A DNA stretch of 64,000 nt from FEN-1297 sp964498065 (GTDB lineage Bacteria > Bacteroidota > Ignavibacteria > Ignavibacteriales > Ignavibacteriaceae): assembly GCA_964498065.1 (NCBI GenBank), contig CAZCFZ010000020.1, positions 1-64,000 of the forward strand. Reading direction: 5' to 3'. Made by a program: the position numbers and the translations under genes. Below are positions 17,781 through 25,201 of this stretch, one piece after another (position 1 is the first letter of the stretch; every line of letters begins with the position of its first letter). Below the pieces are notes generated by a model. That model made no database searches, was not told where the DNA came from, and worked only from the letters and a program-made list of their open reading frames with translations.

Positions 17781-18284
17781 TTATTTAATTGATTGCCTTC
17801 TCAATAAAATGAAAGTTGTTATCCATAACGTTAATGCAGATACTATGCAAACTATTTTCAAACGTAAATCTGCTTCTGAAATAAATATTCCTACTGTACC
17901 GGTTCCAGTTAATACCAAACCCGTATAATAATATAACTTTTGAGGTTTCCAGTACGCCAAGGGAAAAAAATGTAAACCCACGATAATTGCAATGATTGGT
18001 AAAATGAGTTCGGTTTTTCCAACTTTCATAAGAATATTTATGGCTATAATAATCAGGATAACTTCTATTCCACTTGCCATACCAACAATGCGACGTATTC
18101 TGCGATTTTCCTGCTTCGACCTTTCTAAAGTAATCTTACTTCTCTTATTCCCGGTAATGAATAAAAATGCCAGTACCGTGATTGGTATTCCGATTGTAAC
18201 AATCGGAGACCAATCAGAATGCTGTAAGCCGGCAATCCACCAAATAACTGCGAAAAAGCTTAAGACAATACTTTCTGTTTTCAT
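17781..18284 (-). CDS. Small integral membrane protein, unknown function
   Basis: The 167-residue hydrophobic protein has five or six predicted membrane helices: about 5-20, 27-44, 66-86, 90-106, 118-134 and 142-160. A basic loop lies at 46-65 ('NKRSKITLERSKQENRRIRR'). I recognise no family motif. It is isolated from its neighbours, 264 bases from the beta-propeller gene and 74 bases upstream of the methyltransferase stop. The length, hydropathy and clean ATG support a real gene. A role in resistance or stress is possible because of the drug-efflux neighbours, but that is only context. Confidence 0.5.
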   Translation of the reverse strand: MKTESIVLSFFAVIWWIAGLQHSDWSPIVTIGIPITVLAFLFITGNKRSKITLERSKQENRRIRRIVGMASGIEVILIIIAINILMKVGKTELILPIIAIIVGLHFFPLAYWKPQKLYYYTGLVLTGTGTVGIFISEADLRLKIVCIVSALTLWITTFILLRRQSIK

Positions 18285-18358
18285 GAATAATCCTTAAAAT
18301 AAATTAAAAGTCAATTAGTTGATATTCCAATATTCTTTAATGTTTGCTGACGGTATTC

Positions 18359-18880
18359 TTAAATCTTTTGACAAATATGAATTTTTATTGGCGAATTAAA
18401 ATCTTGTGTCTCCTTAAATTTCAAACCTACTTTTCCAAACATTTCTTTATATTGATTTGAACTGTAAAATGATATGTGTCCCATCTCTGTTGATTTTAAT
18501 ATCATGTTTAGAAGTTTAGGAAAAAAAGAATCTGTAGTTACATCTGCTATGCACAATATCCCATTGGGCTTGAGGATTCTCTTTACAGTTTCTAAGACTT
18601 TTACAGGATTAGGATAATGATGAAAAGAATTTGTACAAATATTTCTATCTACTGAATCTGGCAATAAGTCAATATTTTCTGCGGAACTTTTAATAAATTC
18701 TATTGCTTGTATTCCGGTATATTTTTCTCTGGCTATAGAAATCATATTCTCCGAAATATCGATTCCAATAAAATTTCCACGCCCGTATATTTTGTCGTAT
18801 GCATATTTAACCGCCCAGCCAGTGCCGCAACCGATATCCAAAAATGCCATATCAGGCTTTAATTCCAATATATCCACCAC
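18359..18880 (-). CDS. Class I SAM-dependent methyltransferase, apparently broken near the start
   Basis: The protein has a Rossmann methyltransferase core: motif I 'FLDIGCGTGWAVKYAYDK' at residues about 14-31, the acidic residue of motif II in 'FIGIDISENMI', and 'CIADVTTD' for motif post-III. It is a methyltransferase-11 type enzyme for a small molecule or lipid. The open frame starts with GTG at 18880, immediately before motif I. The same frame continues upstream to an ATG at 18991 but is interrupted by one in-frame TGA (codon 15 of the longer version). The interrupted part ('NYKSKFFIAIQSKVVDIL') looks like a genuine N-terminal helix. Either the gene has suffered a nonsense mutation, or a shorter form starting at GTG is made. 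The substrate is unknown. Confidence 0.65.
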   Translation of the reverse strand: MVDILELKPDMAFLDIGCGTGWAVKYAYDKIYGRGNFIGIDISENMISIAREKYTGIQAIEFIKSSAENIDLLPDSVDRNICTNSFHHYPNPVKVLETVKRILKPNGILCIADVTTDSFFPKLLNMILKSTEMGHISFYSSNQYKEMFGKVGLKFKETQDFNSPIKIHICQKI

Positions 18881-19044
18881 TTTACTCTGAATAGCAATAA
18901 AAAATTTTGACTTATAGTTTTTATCATTGTTTAAAGCCCTATCATTTCACTTTGTTTTATTATCGTCATTATGTTTAATATTGTCTCCCATAAGTTCTGT
19001 TTATTTTAAAAATATTCTTATCGTTTATTTAGCTAACTCTTTAC

Positions 19045-20229
19045 TTAATTGAATGAAAGTTTAAAATTCAGTCTGAACAGAATATATCCCATTAACAACA
19101 TACCGGCAAATAATATAAAGGGACTTGAAATACTTAAATGATCGTATAAAATTCCAGCACAAAAGGGACCTATAATGCTCATCAAACTACTCAAAGCAGT
19201 AATAGCGCCCGCTAAACTACCTTGTTCTTGTTCAGATACTTCCTTTGTAGCTAATGCAGTTACGGTAGGCCATAAAATTCCCGTAAATGCAGTGCCTATA
19301 ATTATCAATGGGTATTGCATCCAAAAATAAGGTACTATAAATGTGGCAAAATAAATAAAGGGAAGTGAAAACAGGCTGAATCTCAATAATTTTACTTCCC
19401 CGAAATGTTTAACAAAACGATCAATTAAAAAGCCTTGCATTAATATACTGCCGATCCCGGAAACTGTAAATAGAGCAGCAAGATCAAGAGGATCAATATT
19501 GTACTTATTTAAAGCAAATACTGAAAAGATTGTAATGTTACCGTTAAATGCAAATTGAAATATAGTATATACTATAAGCAGAATATAGAGCGGGAATCTA
19601 TGCATAAATTTAAATATTTCAGAGAAGGGATTTATATTCCGAATATTTATTTTTAGATACTTGCGATTTGCTTTGCTTAAAGATTCAGGAAGAATAAAAA
19701 GACCGACTAAAAAGTTAAAGAATGATAATATAGCGGCTGCATATGCAGGTGCTGAAAGGCTTATATTGCATAATAACCCGGATAATACTGGACCAATCAA
19801 AAAGCCAAAGCCGAATGCTGCACCTACAATTCCATAGTTTTTTGCACGGCTTTCAGGCGGAGTAATATCCGCAATATATGCATTGGCAACTAAAATATTA
19901 CCCCCGGTTATTCCATCAATAAAGCGGGAAAAAAACAGTACCCAGAGCGAACCGCCTATACCGAAGATTATATATCCTACTGCAGAGCCAAATATACTTA
20001 TCAATAATACAGGTCGTCTGCCGAAATGATCAGATAACTTGCCAAGAATTGGAGCTGCAAAAAACTGAGCTAAAGCATAAATAACTGTAAGCATCGTTAC
20101 TGAAAGAGCGTCTGTATTATATTCCCGTACAATAAAAGCATTAACTGGTAATAGTATTGAAAGACCGGTAACGTCAATTAAAACAACTAAGAAGATAAAA
20201 ACCAGGATACCTTTATTAGATTTTATCAT
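19045..20229 (-). CDS. MFS drug efflux transporter (DHA1/TetA-like)
   Basis: The 394-residue inner-membrane proton antiporter has 12 predicted helices. Motif A of the major facilitator superfamily is 'LGKLSDHFGRRPVLL' after helix 2. The motif C region of drug/H+ antiporters is 'GIVGAAFGFGFLIGPVLSGLL' in helix 5. The length and layout match tetracycline and other small-molecule exporters of the DHA1 family. It lies 21 bases downstream of the glycosyltransferase gene on the same strand, so they form one transcript, probably controlled by the divergent MarR regulator. The substrate cannot be told from sequence; TetA-type tetracycline specificity is only one possibility. Confidence 0.88.
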   Translation of the reverse strand: MIKSNKGILVFIFLVVLIDVTGLSILLPVNAFIVREYNTDALSVTMLTVIYALAQFFAAPILGKLSDHFGRRPVLLISIFGSAVGYIIFGIGGSLWVLFFSRFIDGITGGNILVANAYIADITPPESRAKNYGIVGAAFGFGFLIGPVLSGLLCNISLSAPAYAAAILSFFNFLVGLFILPESLSKANRKYLKINIRNINPFSEIFKFMHRFPLYILLIVYTIFQFAFNGNITIFSVFALNKYNIDPLDLAALFTVSGIGSILMQGFLIDRFVKHFGEVKLLRFSLFSLPFIYFATFIVPYFWMQYPLIIIGTAFTGILWPTVTALATKEVSEQEQGSLAGAITALSSLMSIIGPFCAGILYDHLSISSPFILFAGMLLMGYILFRLNFKLSFN

Positions 20230-20250
20230 AACATTTATAGAATTTAAAAA

Positions 20251-21519
20251 TTAATAAACGGGTTTTTTTGTATTAGCTAACTTTTCTAAAAGCGATAATG
20301 CAAGATTCGAACTATCATATTCAATAAATTCCTTCTTTATCATTTTAGCTTTTTCTTTATAACTTGGATTATTTAGTATTTCCAATACTGCTTGTTTTAA
20401 TTGATTAGGCTCGGGATTTCCAGTCTTAAGATTAATTCCAGCACCGGAATATGCTACTCTTGAAGCTACTTCAGGTTTATCTTCGCTTTCACCAGCAACA
20501 ATTAAGGGGACACCATTGGCTAAGGCTTCTTTAACACCATTATAGCCTCCGTTGGTTATCATCACTTTAACATATGGCAGAAGTAATGAATGAGGAATAA
20601 ACCTATCTACAATAATATTGCTGGGCAGGCCTTTTAATTTATCAGGGTTATTTGTTGTAACGATTACAATTACATTTTCATTGGCAAAGGCCTTTATTGT
20701 AGGAAGTATTAATTCATTTTCATCTGTTGCAACGGTGCCTTGAGTAACGTGAACAACTGATTTCCCGTTTTTTAGTTCATCCCACCACTTGGGTAACAAA
20801 TTTTTGTCAGTTTGCTGAGGAGGTAACATTGGGCCAACAAAATGTACTTGCTTAGGTATATTCTTATAAGGAAATTCAAACGAAGGCGTTGTGCCTTGCA
20901 AATGAAGATAAGGAGAAAGAAGATACTCAAAAACAGTTTTATCTTTCTTAACGATACCAGGTGAAATAAGGTCGCTCTGATTATAAAAAGCTTTAGTTGT
21001 TTTATTTAAGATAATATGCTCACCAATCCAATTAGCAATCTTATTGTTGAGTAAACCTAAATATGAATCAGGAGGCATCTTGCCAGAACCATATGTTGGG
21101 CTTTCCGATGTTCTAAATGGATTTATGCCTACGCTAGCCCAAACTGGGCCACCTAATTTATTAAACATCATAGCCCCAAGGCTGCACATATCAACAATTA
21201 AAACATCAGCGGGAAAAGATCTGATAATTTCCTTATAGTCTTCTAATTGACCTTTCATTGGGTTCACAAATAAACTTATCATTGTTTCGTTAATGGCAGC
21301 TATTCCTTTTTTGGATTCAGCCATTCTGGTCTTTTCAACAATGTCATTTGTATGAACCATTTGAATAAAATCGGCACCTGTCGCCTTTACTTTTTCCGAT
21401 ACCTCTGAGCCAGTATGCCATTTAACATTATGACCGTGACTAACAAGATTTGCTACAGTCTTTAAAAAAGGATTTACGTGACCAGTAGCAGGCAATGTGC
21501 TTATAAGAAAGTTTGACAT
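20251..21519 (-). CDS. GT1/MGT-family UDP-glycosyltransferase
   Basis: The 422-residue GT-B enzyme adds a sugar from a UDP donor to small lipophilic acceptors. The N-terminal acceptor domain begins 'FLISTLPATGHVNPFL', with the catalytic His of the family in 'GHVNP'. The C-terminal donor motif appears as 'DRFIPHSLLLPYVKVMITNGGYNGVKEAL' followed by 'GVPLIVAG'. The usual 'THGG' or 'SHGG' is 'TNGG' here, i.e. Asn replaces His. Related enzymes inactivate macrolides by glucosylation. Being co-transcribed with an MFS exporter and divergent from a MarR regulator, it looks like part of a detoxification cassette carried by the island. Confidence 0.85.
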   Translation of the reverse strand: MSNFLISTLPATGHVNPFLKTVANLVSHGHNVKWHTGSEVSEKVKATGADFIQMVHTNDIVEKTRMAESKKGIAAINETMISLFVNPMKGQLEDYKEIIRSFPADVLIVDMCSLGAMMFNKLGGPVWASVGINPFRTSESPTYGSGKMPPDSYLGLLNNKIANWIGEHIILNKTTKAFYNQSDLISPGIVKKDKTVFEYLLSPYLHLQGTTPSFEFPYKNIPKQVHFVGPMLPPQQTDKNLLPKWWDELKNGKSVVHVTQGTVATDENELILPTIKAFANENVIVIVTTNNPDKLKGLPSNIIVDRFIPHSLLLPYVKVMITNGGYNGVKEALANGVPLIVAGESEDKPEVASRVAYSGAGINLKTGNPEPNQLKQAVLEILNNPSYKEKAKMIKKEFIEYDSSNLALSLLEKLANTKKPVY

Positions 21520-21576
21520 AATAACACTCCTATCTTGAAATAAATTATTAAATGAACTATATTGCTTAGTAAATAA

Positions 21577-21629
21577 ATATCTTAGTCATAAATAATCTTA
21601 TAAACTAAATATCTTAGAAGCTAAGATAT
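21577..21629. promoter_or_regulatory. Probable MarR operator: one palindrome plus a half-site 32 bp away
   Basis: A perfect inverted repeat, ATATCTTAG-AAG-CTAAGATAT, covers 21609-21629. The same left arm, ATATCTTAG, is repeated at 21577-21585, exactly 32 bases or three helical turns upstream. Both lie in the 137-base gap between the divergent glycosyltransferase and MarR genes. The size and symmetry fit the winged-HTH dimer sites of MarR proteins, and the position allows control of both directions. Confidence 0.7.
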
Positions 21630-21656
21630 ATTAAACAAAATTAAAATGCAACAACT

Positions 21657-22112
21657 ATGAAAAAAAAATTAAAAGAAGAATTTATGGAGCAATCCAGGGT
21701 TTCGAGTACACAAGCAGTATTACGAAGTCAGGTAATTGCAGAAAAGTTAAAAATCAACCCTATTGATCTGGAGACTTTAGAAATCCTTCTAAGGGAAGGC
21801 AAAATAACAGCCGGAAAATTAGCTGATTTTACAGGATTAACTACGGGAGCGGTGACTGGTTTAGTAGACAGACTTGTTAAAGCAGGCTATGCTAAACGTC
21901 AAGCTGATCCAGCCGATAGGAGGAAAATACTAATTGAACTAAACGAAGAGAAGATATATAAAGAAGTTATGCCACTGTACAGTTTTATTGCTAATTCTGT
22001 TGATAAATTGCTAGATAAATATTCCGAGAAGGAATTACAATTAATTATTGATTTTTATAAAAAAGCAAATGTGTTAAGCCAACAAGATTTAGAAATGATT
22101 AAAAATAGATGA
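21657..22112 (+). CDS. MarR-family transcriptional regulator
   Basis: The 151-residue winged helix-turn-helix dimer is probably a ligand-released repressor. The DNA-binding part lies at residues about 36-95: 'TLEILLREGKITAGKLADFTG', recognition helix 'TTGAVTGLVDRLVKAGYAKR' and the wing 'ADPADRRKILIELNEE'. Helices at both ends provide dimerisation. The gene is transcribed away from the glycosyltransferase and efflux genes, and a strong inverted repeat lies between them, so it most likely represses that pair and itself. A tiny reading frame of four codons (ATG at 21645) overlaps the start region and could affect translation. Confidence 0.9.
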   Translation: MKKKLKEEFMEQSRVSSTQAVLRSQVIAEKLKINPIDLETLEILLREGKITAGKLADFTGLTTGAVTGLVDRLVKAGYAKRQADPADRRKILIELNEEKIYKEVMPLYSFIANSVDKLLDKYSEKELQLIIDFYKKANVLSQQDLEMIKNR

Positions 22113-22155
22113 TTGATTTCTAAGAGATGCTTAATAAGAACCTATTAACTATAAC

Positions 22156-23190
22156 TTATAATATGTTAACCGCTTCCATTAAATTATCTTTCTGCAAGTG
22201 TGAATAAATCTGTGTGGTTTTAATATTCCCGTGTCCTAACAATTCTTTAACAGCATAAAGAGAAATGCCACGTTGAACTAGTGCAGAAGCAAAAGAATGC
22301 CGGAGAGAATGGAAGTGAATTTTATCATTTAGCTTTGCTGCTCTTACTGCTTTCTTGAATTGCTTACTTACAAAATCATCATTTAACTTTATTCCTTCAT
22401 AACGATAAAAGACAAGACTGTTTGGGAGCCTTCCTAGTTGGAAACGATTTTGTAATATTGCTTGTACTTTTTTATGTATAGGAATTATTCTTTCGCGTTT
22501 GTTCTTGGAATTAAATTCACTTGAGTTTTTAATAATGATTATATTTTGAGTGAAATCAATCCAGTTCCATTTCATATTTAATAATTCTCCCAGACGCATA
22601 CCGGTGTAAAATGCAGTTATGAAAATATCTTTCATAAGCTGCATTTCGGTGTTATTAAGAATTTCAATCAGTTCACTTTCTGAAATGAAAACCGGGAAGG
22701 ATTTTGGAACCTTCGGAGTTTTAATTTTATTGAAAGGATTAGATTCGATGTAATTCCAAACCACAGCTTTGTTAAAAGCTGCTTTTAAGGTACGGTAATA
22801 AAGAGACGCCGAATGTTTAGAACTGGCTGAAGCCGAGGATATGAATTGATCTATTATTCTTGTTGAAATCATTTGAAGCGACATATCGGGGATATGTTTT
22901 TGTAAAGCTGCAAAGGATGGCCTTACAGCCTTCTTAAGATATTTTTCCGAATAAGTATTTCTAACATAAGTTTTGTATTCTTCAATGAAGCTGCTTAATT
23001 TTATGGTGGTTCTTTTCTCTTTGGGTTCTTCCGGTTGAACGTTTTTTACTTTCTGCTGAGGGACAAACGATTTAAGGAATTTTTCTGCTTGCTTTTTGTC
23101 AGCTGTTCTTGTAGAAATTTTAGTTCTCTTACCATCTACAAAATAAATAACTTGGTAAAACGGCGATTTGGTATCCCTTGAAAGAAACAT
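22156..23190 (-). CDS. Tyrosine recombinase (integrase) at the island edge
   Basis: The 344-residue phage-type integrase has an N-terminal arm-binding domain ('FYQVIYFVDGKRTKISTRTADKKQ'), a core-binding domain (about 70-165) and the catalytic domain. Active-site residues are in 'GMRLGELLNMKW' (Arg near 198), 'HFHSLRHSFAS' (His/Arg near 293-296), 'LLGHGN' (His near 317) and 'TQIYSHL' (Tyr near 327). All are intact. Its 5' end lies 80 bases from the tRNA-Asp 3' fragment, the classical arrangement of an integrase beside its attachment site. It probably integrated the whole left part of the window. Confidence 0.95.
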   Translation of the reverse strand: MFLSRDTKSPFYQVIYFVDGKRTKISTRTADKKQAEKFLKSFVPQQKVKNVQPEEPKEKRTTIKLSSFIEEYKTYVRNTYSEKYLKKAVRPSFAALQKHIPDMSLQMISTRIIDQFISSASASSKHSASLYYRTLKAAFNKAVVWNYIESNPFNKIKTPKVPKSFPVFISESELIEILNNTEMQLMKDIFITAFYTGMRLGELLNMKWNWIDFTQNIIIIKNSSEFNSKNKRERIIPIHKKVQAILQNRFQLGRLPNSLVFYRYEGIKLNDDFVSKQFKKAVRAAKLNDKIHFHSLRHSFASALVQRGISLYAVKELLGHGNIKTTQIYSHLQKDNLMEAVNIL

Positions 23191-23210
23191 AATAATACTC
23201 CTTCAGGGAT

Positions 23211-23230
23211 GTACCGACTATGTACCGACT
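23211..23230. repeat. Short direct repeats between integrase and attachment site
   Basis: GTACCGACT occurs at 23211-23219 and again at 23222-23230, an 11-base period of about one helical turn. The position between the integrase start and the tRNA-Asp fragment suggests arm-type binding sites for the recombinase or its directionality factor. Confidence 0.4.
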
Positions 23231-23270
23231 GCCGGAAAGCTTGGAAATGACAGCAGGATTGCAGAAATGC

Positions 23271-23318
23271 GACTGCCTGTCACGCAGGAGGTCGCGAGTT
23301 CGAGCCTCGTCGGCCCCG
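23271..23318 (+). other. Attachment site: 3' part of tRNA-Asp(GUC)
   Basis: The 48 bases fold as the 3' half of a tRNA. They hold an anticodon arm CTGC-CTGTCAC-GCAG with anticodon GTC (Asp), a variable loop, a perfect T-arm GCGAG-TTCGAGC-CTCGT and the 3' acceptor strand CGGCCCC plus discriminator G. No 5' half (D-arm and matching GGGGCCG) precedes it, so this is not a working tRNA gene. It is the duplicated 3' end left by integration into a tRNA-Asp gene. The intact tRNA should lie beyond the left end of the window. Confidence 0.85.
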
Positions 23319-23323
23319 CAAAT

Positions 23324-23350
23324 AAAATCCTCCTATACGGAGGATTTTTT
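23324..23350 (+). terminator. Rho-independent terminator behind the tRNA-Asp fragment
   Basis: AAATCCTCC (23325-23333), loop TATAC and GGAGGATTT (23339-23347) form a perfect 9-base-pair stem followed by a T run. It probably was the original terminator of the tRNA transcript and marks the start of chromosomal DNA to the right of the island. Confidence 0.85.
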
Positions 23351-23748
23351 ATATTGTAGCAACTGAGAATCGGGATCGACCCGGTAACATTTTAACTCTT
23401 TTTTAATTATTGAAAAGCCCCGCCCACATTAAAAGATCATTTATTCCAATATTGCTTAGATTAGTACCCGAAGCTAAAATATCATGATAACGGCTTAGAG
23501 GAGGATTCCTTGATAATTTTACCCGGATTGATTTCAACCGAAGAGCAAGGGAATATATTGCTTAAAATGATAAAAATAAATTTCGTCGCTGGCAAATACG
23601 TTTTTCTTTTATATTGAACTGATATGCTTTTCGCAAGAAACCGGATAGCGTACTTTCGATTAAATTTACGGACTTACGAATTTGAAAAAAAATTTTGAGA
23701 TTTTTTAATATAAAGGATAACTTCGTAATACAAATCGGGAGGATTATA
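23351..23748. other. Non-coding gap between island edge and sulfatase gene
   Basis: No convincing gene is present. A strong GAGGAGG-type ribosome-binding site at 23498-23504 precedes a TTG at 23510, but the frame runs only about 35 codons to the TGA near 23618 and shows no recognisable domain. It may be a decayed gene end. The sulfatase promoter presumably lies in the last 150 bases. Its ribosome-binding site GGGAGG is at about 23737-23742. Confidence 0.4.
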
Positions 23749-25191
23749 ATGAGCAGTGATATTTCAAGAAGAGAATTCATTTTAAAAGGCACTACAGTTT
23801 TAGCGGCCATACCTTTTTTACATTTAATAGGCGAACCCATTTTCAAACCGGGTGATAAGTTGCCTAATATTATCTTAATCTATGCCGATGATCTTGGCTA
23901 TGCCGATGTCGGGGTGTTCGGGGCAAAAGGATTTAATACTCCTAATCTTGATGAACTTGCGAAAAACGGAATCCAATTTAAAGATTATTACAGCGCCGCT
24001 CCAACTTGCACTCCTTCACGTGCTGCTTTATTGACAGGGTGTTACCCGTTACGTGTCGGACTTCCGTTTGTTGTTGGTCCAAAAGGTCCCACTTGGACGA
24101 AGGGCAAGGATAATATCGGACTCAGTTCAAAGGAAACAACAATTGCATCGATGTTAAAAGAGAAAAATTATGCAACGGGATGTATTGGCAAGTGGCATCT
24201 CGGAGATAAGAAGAAGTTTCTTCCGACGCGGCACGGTTTCGATTACTTCTTCGGTTTGCCGTATAGTCACGATATGATAAAAGAGAACGATCCGAAATGG
24301 CCGGATCTCCCGTTAATTGAAAATGACAAAGTGTTGGAGTTGAATCCTGATCTAAGTCAATTAACTAAACGATATACAGAGAAATCTTTATCTTTCATTG
24401 ATAAAAATAAAAAGCATCCCTTCTTTTTATATTTAGCTCATAGCATGCCGCACGTACCTCTGTTTGCTTCCAAAAAATTTAAAGGGAAATCGAAGCGCGG
24501 TTTGTACGGCGATGTCGTCGAAGAAATTGACTGGTCTGTCGGCGAGATAGTAAAGAAGTTGAAAGAACAAAATCTTTATGAGAATACAATTATAATTTAT
24601 ACATCAGACAACGGACCGTGGCTGATTTACGGAGATCATGCAGGTTCTGCCGGTGATCTTCGCGAAGGTAAATTTACAACTTTCGAAGGCGGACAGCGTG
24701 AGCCGTGCATCATAAGCTGGCCTCAAAAAATTCCGAAAGGAATAGTTTCCGAGAAAACATTTTCCGCGATTGATTTTCTTCCGACGATTGCGGCTATTAC
24801 AGGCAGCAAATTACCCGATAAAAAAATTGACGGTAAAAGTGCTTTGGCTTTGTGGGAAAATAAACCGGGCGCACAAAATCCCCATGAGGCGTTGTATTTT
24901 TACGCTGAATACGATTTGCAGGCGATAAGATGGAAAAATTGGAAATTGCATTTTCACCATAATTATAATTCAGTTAAAGTTCCCGGAAAAGACGGAAAGC
25001 AGGGCATTGGTATCGAAAAAACAATCGATCTCTCATTATTTGATCTGTCCAGTGATCCGGAAGAAAAAATAAATCTTGCAGACAAACATCCGGATGTTGT
25101 AAAGAAAATGACGGACATGGCAAAAAAGTTTGATGAAGAATTAAAGAAAGACGCGCGGCCTTGCGGAATAGTCAAAGAAAATCAAGGTTAA
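23749..25191 (+). CDS. Cys-type arylsulfatase, Tat-exported
   Basis: The sulfatase hydrolyses sulfate esters, probably of polysaccharides. I choose ATG 23749 (480 residues) because GGGAGG precedes it and the protein then starts with a Tat signal, 'SRREFILKGTTVLAAIPFL'. Metal and active-site elements are visible: 'YADDLGYADVG', the formylglycine motif 'CTPSR' near residue 86, 'GKWHLG' and 'TSDNGPW'. The Cys in CxPSR must be oxidised to formylglycine, and the next gene, 10 bases on, encodes the matching radical-SAM maturase. Reading in tandem with a CE15 esterase and a second sulfatase, it points to use of sulfated plant or algal glycans. The family is the arylsulfatase A-like S1 group; the exact substrate is unknown. 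Confidence 0.93.
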   Translation: MSSDISRREFILKGTTVLAAIPFLHLIGEPIFKPGDKLPNIILIYADDLGYADVGVFGAKGFNTPNLDELAKNGIQFKDYYSAAPTCTPSRAALLTGCYPLRVGLPFVVGPKGPTWTKGKDNIGLSSKETTIASMLKEKNYATGCIGKWHLGDKKKFLPTRHGFDYFFGLPYSHDMIKENDPKWPDLPLIENDKVLELNPDLSQLTKRYTEKSLSFIDKNKKHPFFLYLAHSMPHVPLFASKKFKGKSKRGLYGDVVEEIDWSVGEIVKKLKEQNLYENTIIIYTSDNGPWLIYGDHAGSAGDLREGKFTTFEGGQREPCIISWPQKIPKGIVSEKTFSAIDFLPTIAAITGSKLPDKKIDGKSALALWENKPGAQNPHEALYFYAEYDLQAIRWKNWKLHFHHNYNSVKVPGKDGKQGIGIEKTIDLSLFDLSSDPEEKINLADKHPDVVKKMTDMAKKFDEELKKDARPCGIVKENQG

Positions 25192-25201
25192 TGACTTAAT
25201 T

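Noticed and set aside
23271..23318. Working tRNA-Asp gene
   Set aside because: Only the anticodon arm, T-arm and 3' acceptor strand are present; the D-arm and 5' acceptor strand are missing, so it is an attachment-site remnant.
23510..23617. Short gene behind a strong ribosome-binding site
   Set aside because: The frame is only about 35 codons, with no domain and no coding-like composition; it may be a decayed remnant.
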